From positions 1 to 8,556 of the forward strand of contig USQE01000038.1 in NCBI GenBank assembly GCA_900556675.1: 8,556 nucleotides of DNA, written 5' to 3'. The notes beneath the pieces are model-generated. The model was not told the origin of the DNA and ran no database searches. It saw nothing but the letters and a program-made list of their open reading frames with translations. Position numbers and translations under genes: made by a program. Shown here one piece after another: positions 5,303-8,556 of the stretch. How positions within the stretch are numbered: position 1 is the stretch's first letter; every line of letters starts with the position of its first letter. This DNA comes from an uncultured Collinsella sp. (lineage in GTDB: Bacteria > Actinomycetota > Coriobacteriia > Coriobacteriales > Coriobacteriaceae).

Positions 5303-6721
5303 CTAACCTTCCTGCTCCTGATACTTCGAGATAAGGTCTCGGTACCAATACCAGCTCTTTTTGGGGGTGCGCTCCAGATTGTTCTCGAAGTCGATATGGA
5401 CAAGTCCGTATCGTTTTTCGTAGCCGTTGATCCAGCTATACAGATCCATCGTCGACCAGAGGTAGTAGCCCTCAACGCGCGCGCCGTCGCGCTTAGCCCT
5501 CATCATGTGCTCGATGAACTGGCCCAGAAGTTCGATGCGGTCATCATCGTGGATCATTCCGTCTGCGTCTAGTTGTTCATAGGCGCCATGTCCGTTTTCC
5601 GTAATAAAGATGCGGGGCGCGTCATAGCGCTCGTGGACATCCATGATGGTTGAATACATGCAACTTGGGAGTATTTCGCGGCCCCATTTATTGCGGGGAA
5701 CATTGCTGTCGCGGGCGCTTTCAAACAAGGGCGCAATGCATTTTCCTTCGACCTTTTTGCTCGAACCGCCCTTATTGTTCGCCGAAACGGCAAGCTCTCC
5801 ACCGTGCCAGTCGGTTACATACTCTCGGCAATACACGTTGAGTCCAATAAAATCGACTTTACCGTCTCTGAATTCTTCTACGTCATTTGGGGATCGATAG
5901 AGCGAGACGCCAAGTTTTTCAAGGATTTCGTCCATTTCTGGCGGCAGTTGACCCTGAAGTGCTGGTGCCAGAATCATGCGATTGGCGAAAAAGTCTGCGT
6001 ATCGAAATACGTCATCGGGGTGCTCGGTTGCCGGGTCGAGTTCGACAACGCCGCCATCGTGGACGGCACCGATGATGCCGTCGTAGCCCATTTGACGATA
6101 TGCTCGGACTGCGAGTGCGCTTGCGCGCATCAGGTTGTACTGAAACTGCATGTACGACTGAACGTCGAGCGATCGATTGGGGGGATAGTTGCCCAACATG
6201 TTTACGCAGTAGCTGTAGAAATGCGGCTCGTTAACGGTAGCCCAGATTTTGACGCGGTCTCCAAAGCGCTCAAAGCAAATCTTGGCGTATTTGCAGAACC
6301 ACTCTGCCATATCGTTGTTCAGCCATCCGCCTTTGCAAGCAAGCGTGAATGGCAGATCGTAATGGAACAGCGTAACGTTGGGCTCTATGCCATTTTCGAG
6401 GCAGCAATCAATGACCCGATTATAAAAATCGATACCCTTTTCATTCACTTCACCGATACCCGTGGGGATGATTCGACTCCATGAAAGAGAGAAGCGATAG
6501 GTGTTTTGTCCGCCTTCTTTCATCATGCGGATATCTTCTTCATAGCGATGGTAGAAGTCGCAAGATACATCACCGTCAACATGGTTGATGTTCTTATTGC
6601 TTGTGTGGTTAAAGAAATCCCACTCGCCAAGGCCTTTGCCGTCTTCGTTCCAGGCACCCTCGCACTGATAAGACGCCGTGGCGGAACCCCAGAGAAACGG
6701 GATGTTGTTCACGTTGCCCAT
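5303..6721 (-). CDS. GH1 6-phospho-beta-glycosidase
   Basis: A cytoplasmic family 1 glycoside hydrolase (472 aa) that cleaves the phosphorylated beta-glycoside delivered by the PTS. The N-terminal GH1 signature is FLWGSATASYQCEG. The acid/base glutamate is E165 in TVNEP and the nucleophile is E375 in ITENG. Near the C-terminus, LYSWINGYEKRYG provides S429, K436 and Y438, the phosphate-binding trio of 6-phospho enzymes; non-phospho beta-glucosidases have Glu in place of this serine (NFEW). The trio plus W430 closely parallels Lactococcus LacG (S428/W429/K435/Y437), so 6-phospho-galactosides are possible as well as 6-phospho-glucosides. The ATG at 6721 is preferred because GGAAAGGGG lies just upstream; the in-frame ATGs at 6736 and 6739 lack such a site. 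It is first in an operon with the PTS gene and divergent from the RpiR regulator. Confidence 0.92.
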   Translation of the reverse strand: MGNVNNIPFLWGSATASYQCEGAWNEDGKGLGEWDFFNHTSNKNINHVDGDVSCDFYHRYEEDIRMMKEGGQNTYRFSLSWSRIIPTGIGEVNEKGIDFYNRVIDCCLENGIEPNVTLFHYDLPFTLACKGGWLNNDMAEWFCKYAKICFERFGDRVKIWATVNEPHFYSYCVNMLGNYPPNRSLDVQSYMQFQYNLMRASALAVRAYRQMGYDGIIGAVHDGGVVELDPATEHPDDVFRYADFFANRMILAPALQGQLPPEMDEILEKLGVSLYRSPNDVEEFRDGKVDFIGLNVYCREYVTDWHGGELAVSANNKGGSSKKVEGKCIAPLFESARDSNVPRNKWGREILPSCMYSTIMDVHERYDAPRIFITENGHGAYEQLDADGMIHDDDRIELLGQFIEHMMRAKRDGARVEGYYLWSTMDLYSWINGYEKRYGLVHIDFENNLERTPKKSWYWYRDLISKYQEQEG

Positions 6722-6725
6722 GAAT

Positions 6726-6734
6726 CCCCTTTCC
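6726..6734 (-). promoter_or_regulatory. ribosome binding site that fixes the GH1 start
   Basis: GGAAAGGGG on the minus strand ends 4 nt before the ATG at 6721. It lies downstream of the two earlier in-frame ATGs (6739 and 6736), which have no purine-rich site, so it argues for the shorter protein. Confidence 0.55.
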
Positions 6735-6788
6735 ATCATTCAACACGGTGGATACGTGTGGCGGAATTACGATTAAGATGACGTCAAC

Positions 6789-6830
6789 TGATTTGAATCA
6801 TAGGAGAACGACCAAAGCTGTTTGATTCAA
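6789..6830. promoter_or_regulatory. operator-like repeat pair between the GH1 operon and the RpiR gene
   Basis: TTGAATCA (6793-6800) and TGATTCAA (6823-6830) are perfect inverted repeats centred 30 bp apart, about three helical turns. Each is itself part of a small palindrome: TGATT-TG-AATCA at 6789-6800 and TTGA-T-TCAA at 6822-6830. Both contain the core TGAWTCA. Lying in the shared 150-bp divergent intergenic region, they are the obvious candidates for binding by the RpiR protein. A TTGACG hexamer on the minus strand (6787 to 6782) could be a -35 for the GH1 operon, but I see no convincing -10. Confidence 0.6.
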
Positions 6831-6861
6831 TAAATGAACTATGATTTCGAGGAGAGCGGAA

Positions 6862-6867
6862 AGAGGG
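6862..6867 (+). promoter_or_regulatory. ribosome binding site favouring a GTG start for the RpiR gene
   Basis: AGAGGG lies 5 nt upstream of the GTG at 6873. The upstream in-frame ATG at 6834 is preceded only by AT-rich operator sequence with no purine-rich site. The GTG start also places the first residues at the usual distance from the RpiR HTH. Confidence 0.5.
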
Positions 6868-6872
6868 ATCAC

Positions 6873-7709
6873 GTGAATATCAATGACTTCGATGTGCTCA
6901 ATCGCATTAGCTCCATCATCAACAGCGAGTTTGGGTCAAACGATGCCGCCATCGCTCGATATCTCATCGCTCACATTAGGCGTTCGAGCGAAATCAATGT
7001 TGCCACAATAACCCGCGATGCATTCGTGACCCGTTCCGCTGTTCGTCGTTTCTGCAATCGATTGGGCTACCAGTCTCTTAGCGATTTGAAAGAATCATTT
7101 ACTCAATCAGTCTTTCCAAGCGACTTAAGCCATCGAGAGGAGGAATTTGGCTACGAGGAGTACAGGGCAGAGCTCGACGTTCGCATGATCGAGATGTTCG
7201 CTGAGGTTGAAAGCGGCGTGTCCGATATCGCTATTAAGCACCTTGCCGACGAAATTGATGGCCATAAAAACGTTGAAATCTGGTGCACCAATAATGTGAG
7301 CGCCAATCTCGTACGATTTCAGCAGGAAATGTTTTATGCGGGCAAGATAGTTCGCATAGTTGCTGGGGCTAACGTCGCGGAATTGAAAAACATGGGAGAC
7401 GCTTCGCAGTCATTGATAATTCTCGTATCGGTCTCCGGGCTATTTGCGTCCCAGGCGCGTGAGTATCTTGATTGCCGTTCGGGCAGGAAGATTCTAATTA
7501 CTGCGTTTAGCAACGATGACAAATCGAGGTCTTTTGACCGTGTATATCGTCTTGGTAATGCGGGAAACGGAATTGACCGACTCGGCGTTTATTCGAAATA
7601 CGCCATGACCTATTTCTTCGACTTGCTATCGTCGTGTTACTTGAGTCGCTACCCCTGCACCAAGGGGGAGCCGCTCTATGGGTCTACTTTGGTCTGGCCC
7701 GAGCAGTAG
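6873..7709 (+). CDS. RpiR-family transcriptional regulator (HTH + SIS domain)
   Basis: A 278-aa MurR/RpiR-type regulator. The N-terminal HTH_6 domain covers about residues 6-75, beginning DVLNRISSIINSEFGSNDAA; a recognition-helix region TRSAVRRFCNRLGYQSLSDL follows at 53-72. The C-terminal part (about 134-260) is a sugar-isomerase (SIS) sensor domain, seen in NVEIWCTNNVSANLV, LIILVSVSGLFAS and RKILITAFSNDD; such domains bind phosphosugars. Its divergent position next to the phospho-glycosidase and PTS genes implies it controls them, and probably itself, through the paired TGAWTCA sites just upstream. The start is uncertain: GTG at 6873 has AGAGGG 5 nt before it, while the in-frame ATG at 6834 (291 aa) has no ribosome binding site. 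The SIS glycine-rich segments are somewhat divergent from the family pattern. Activator versus repressor cannot be told from sequence. Confidence 0.87.
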   Translation: MNINDFDVLNRISSIINSEFGSNDAAIARYLIAHIRRSSEINVATITRDAFVTRSAVRRFCNRLGYQSLSDLKESFTQSVFPSDLSHREEEFGYEEYRAELDVRMIEMFAEVESGVSDIAIKHLADEIDGHKNVEIWCTNNVSANLVRFQQEMFYAGKIVRIVAGANVAELKNMGDASQSLIILVSVSGLFASQAREYLDCRSGRKILITAFSNDDKSRSFDRVYRLGNAGNGIDRLGVYSKYAMTYFFDLLSSCYLSRYPCTKGEPLYGSTLVWPEQ

Positions 7710-7720
7710 CGGCTCTATAG

Positions 7721-7737
7721 TTCTCCCGTCTGGAGAA
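7721..7737. repeat. short hairpin after the RpiR gene, adjoining the long palindrome
   Basis: TTCTCC (7721-7726) and GGAGAA (7732-7737) form a perfect 6-bp stem with loop CGTCT, 11 nt after the RpiR stop. No T tract follows, so it is not a classical terminator. A related TTCC-GACC-GGAGAA arrangement precedes the GAGCGTGGATAAT copy at 3681, which suggests the hairpin belongs to the same repeat unit. Confidence 0.5.
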
Positions 7738-7739
7738 TG

Positions 7740-7800
7740 AGCGTGGATAATCTCCGCTTTGGGCTTAGAGCCGCGCTAAAAGCGGGAGATTATCCACGCT
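7740..7800. repeat. long imperfect palindrome built on the AGCGTGGATAAT repeat
   Basis: The arm at 7740-7760 (AGCGTGGATAATCTCCGCTT plus T) is complementary to 7779-7800 over 21 bp with a single bulged G (7784). The loop holds a further GGC/GCC mini-stem. It would make a very stable hairpin. The left arm with its flank (7732-7751) matches 3681-3700 at 19 of 20 bases. There is no U tract, so if it stops RpiR transcription it does so by stability alone. It is more like an interspersed palindromic element. Confidence 0.75.
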
Positions 7801-7887
7801 TGAACGTGCCGTGGAAGCACGATCGTGACCTATGTAATAGCGCAAGAGGGTCGGTATCGAAGGTCGATGCTGCAGATGTACTCCACC

Positions 7888-7917
7888 GTGACAAAGTGTT
7901 CCCTCGGGAAATGTCAC
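7888..7917. other. nested hairpin upstream of the tRNA-tuf promoter
   Basis: An outer stem GTGACA (7888-7893)/TGTCAC (7912-7917) encloses an inner stem TTCC/GGAA (7899-7902/7907-7910) with a CTCG tetraloop. It lies in a gene-free stretch. It may be a small intergenic repeat or a structured RNA element; I recognise no known family. Apart from this and the palindromes at 7721-7800, I see no gene in 7710-8016. Confidence 0.35.
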
Positions 7918-8016
7918 CTCAGTATCCAAAACCACCGTCCTTCATATCCAAACTCAATAAAACCGCAGGTCACGGCTATATAGATACGCCCGGCACCGTG
8001 TATCTAGAGGTTTTCG

Positions 8017-8046
8017 TTGACAGCCCACAAGGTTGCATCGTATTAT
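8017..8046 (+). promoter_or_regulatory. sigma-70-type promoter of the tRNA-tuf cluster
   Basis: A consensus -35 TTGACA (8017-8022) and a near-consensus -10 TATTAT (8041-8046) are separated by 18 bp, placing a start near 8053 and a leader of about 55 nt before tRNA-Tyr. It is the best promoter match in the window and fits the need for strong expression of tRNAs and EF-Tu. Confidence 0.72.
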
Positions 8047-8108
8047 CTTTTTCGTTCGCGGGGGCGGCGGTCCAAAAGACCAAAGGACCTGCGGATACTT
8101 GAACGATT

Positions 8109-8190
8109 GGGAGTTTGCCCGAGTGGTTAATGGGGACGGGCTGTAAACCCGTTGGCTCTGCCTACATAGGTTCGAATCCTATAGCTCCCA
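8109..8190 (+). tRNA. tRNA-Tyr(GTA)
   Basis: A class II tRNA with a long variable arm: acceptor GGGAGTT/AGCTCCC, anticodon stem ACGGG/CCCGT with loop CTGTAAA (anticodon GTA), T arm ATAGG-TTCGAAT-CCTAT, discriminator A at 8190. The following bases are CCC, so the CCA end is not encoded, unlike the other three tRNAs here, and must be added by tRNA nucleotidyltransferase. Confidence 0.95.
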
Positions 8191-8200
8191 CCCGTCAAGT

Positions 8201-8276
8201 GCCTGTATAGCTCAGTCGGTAGAGCACTTCGTTGGTAACGAAGAGGTCACCAGTTCAAGTCTGGTTGCAGGCTCCA
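8201..8276 (+). tRNA. tRNA-Thr(GGT)
   Basis: A 76-nt cloverleaf: acceptor GCCTGTA/TGCAGGC, anticodon stem CTTCG/CGAAG with loop TTGGTAA (anticodon GGT, reads ACC/ACT), T arm ACCAG-TTCAAGT-CTGGT, discriminator T and encoded CCA. It complements the TGT-anticodon threonine tRNA at 3285 and lies 10 nt after tRNA-Tyr, so the two are co-transcribed. Confidence 0.96.
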
Positions 8277-8279
8277 TCC

Positions 8280-8356
8280 GGCGGTGTAGCTCAGTTGGTT
8301 AGAGCACACGGTTCATACCCGTGGCGTCACTGGTTCGAATCCAGTCACCGCTACCA
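8280..8356 (+). tRNA. tRNA-Met(CAT), elongator type
   Basis: A 77-nt cloverleaf: acceptor GGCGGTG/CACCGCT (first pair G-T), anticodon stem CACGG/CCGTG with loop TTCATAC (anticodon CAT), T arm ACTGG-TTCGAAT-CCAGT, discriminator A and encoded CCA. It lacks the three G-C pairs of the initiator anticodon stem and closely resembles the Bacillus subtilis elongator tRNA-Met. A lysidine-modified tRNA-Ile(CAT) is the alternative, less likely by this resemblance. Confidence 0.92.
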
Positions 8357-8367
8357 TAGGTAACACG

Positions 8368-8398
8368 GTGGCTTCTCAATAGTATGTTGAGAGGCCAC
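8368..8398 (+). other. 12-bp hairpin between the tRNA cluster and tuf
   Basis: GTGGCTTCTCAA (8368-8379) pairs with TTGAGAGGCCAC (8387-8398), with one G-T wobble and a 7-nt loop. It begins 11 nt after the tRNA-Met CCA. No T tract follows, so it is more likely a processing (RNase III-like) or partial attenuation signal separating the tRNAs from the tuf message than a full terminator. Confidence 0.55.
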
Positions 8399-8400
8399 TA

Positions 8401-8409
8401 TGGTATAAA
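8401..8409 (+). promoter_or_regulatory. extended -10 candidate, tuf-proximal promoter
   Basis: TGGTATAAA has the extended -10 form TGnTATAAA, 44 bases upstream of the tuf ATG. No -35 element stands at the right distance (8381-8386 is AGTATG). If used, it would give tuf a second promoter independent of the tRNAs. The leader after it also contains a small GTCCC/GGGAC hairpin (8416-8430). Confidence 0.4.
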
Positions 8410-8452
8410 GGCAAAGTCCCGTCCGGGGACGACCTGTTTAGAGGAGGGCTTT

Positions 8453-8556
8453 ATGGCCAAAGAGAAGTTTGAGCGCACTAAGCCGCATGTTAACATCGGC
8501 ACCATCGGTCACGTCGACCACGGCAAGACCACGCTGACCGCTGCCATCACCAAGGT
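8453..8556 (+). CDS. tuf: elongation factor Tu (5' part, runs off the window)
   Basis: The first 34 codons of EF-Tu, the GTPase that carries aminoacyl-tRNA to the ribosomal A site. The N-terminus [20 protein letters not shown] leads into the P-loop (G1) GHVDHGKT, which binds the GTP phosphates. The ATG follows the strong ribosome binding site GAGGAGGG (8441-8448). Codon choice is the GC-ending, highly biased kind expected for this abundant protein. The rest of the gene lies beyond 8556. Placement after a tRNA-Tyr/Thr/Met cluster recalls the E. coli tRNA-tufB operon. Confidence 0.97.
   Translation, partial: MAKEKFERTKPHVNIGTIGHVDHGKTTLTAAITK

Noticed and set aside
5804..6484. 226-aa open frame on the plus strand inside the GH1 gene
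   Set aside because: It lies fully antisense to a well-supported glycosidase, shows no domain I recognise and has no ribosome binding site.
6722..6872. BglG-type RAT/antiterminator leader for the sugar operon
   Set aside because: No terminator hairpin with an overlapping RAT-like sequence is visible between the intergenic region and the GH1 start; the regulator is RpiR-type instead.
7737..8102. 121-aa open frame on the plus strand after the RpiR gene
   Set aside because: It starts inside the long palindrome, runs through the hairpins and the tRNA-tuf promoter, and has no ribosome binding site or domain; its composition is not protein-like.

Overview
The window looks like a chromosomal segment of a high-GC gut actinobacterium of the Coriobacteriia, most likely Collinsella. 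This is inferred from gene content, codon style and the tRNA/tuf arrangement; no database search was possible. It combines housekeeping translation genes with two more variable inserts.

Layout. (1) 1-1692, plus strand: the end of an upstream region, then rlmB (23S rRNA 2'-O-methyltransferase) and a YacP-type NYN-domain RNase gene, 3 nt apart and almost certainly one operon. A terminator-like hairpin for this operon lies inside the 3' end of the convergent gene. (2) 1720-3060, minus strand: a stand-alone, AT-richer gene for a HipA-type kinase with an excisionase/MerR-like helix-turn-helix fused at its N-terminus. Its promoter region is a striking nested palindrome (3065-3137). (3) 3285-3359: tRNA-Thr(TGT) with a likely promoter and terminator. 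(4) 3406-3756: no gene, but a cluster of palindromic repeats. Four copies of a 15-base half-site form two elements set exactly 80 bp apart, followed by two copies of a GAGCGTGGAT repeat. (5) 3893-6721, minus strand: a sugar operon of a GH1 6-phospho-beta-glycosidase followed by a PTS IIBC permease of the beta-glucoside type that lacks a IIA domain. (6) 6873-7709, plus strand: a divergent RpiR-family regulator with an operator-like repeat pair in the shared 150-bp intergenic region. (7) 7710-8108: no gene; a long hairpin made from the GAGCGTGGAT repeat, a smaller nested hairpin, and a good sigma-70-type promoter. (8) 8109-8556: tRNA-Tyr(GTA), tRNA-Thr(GGT), tRNA-Met(CAT) and the start of tuf (EF-Tu), a layout reminiscent of the enterobacterial thrU-tyrU-glyT-thrT-tufB operon.

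How it works together. The PTS would import and phosphorylate a beta-glycoside using a IIA partner encoded elsewhere. The GH1 enzyme would hydrolyse the phosphorylated product, and the RpiR protein would sense a sugar phosphate and control the divergent promoters. A 20-bp sequence (19/20 identical) recurs just outside both ends of this sugar module, between two tRNA loci, which suggests a repeat-bounded cassette. The HipA-like gene appears to be a self-contained, autoregulated kinase with no separate HipB antitoxin.
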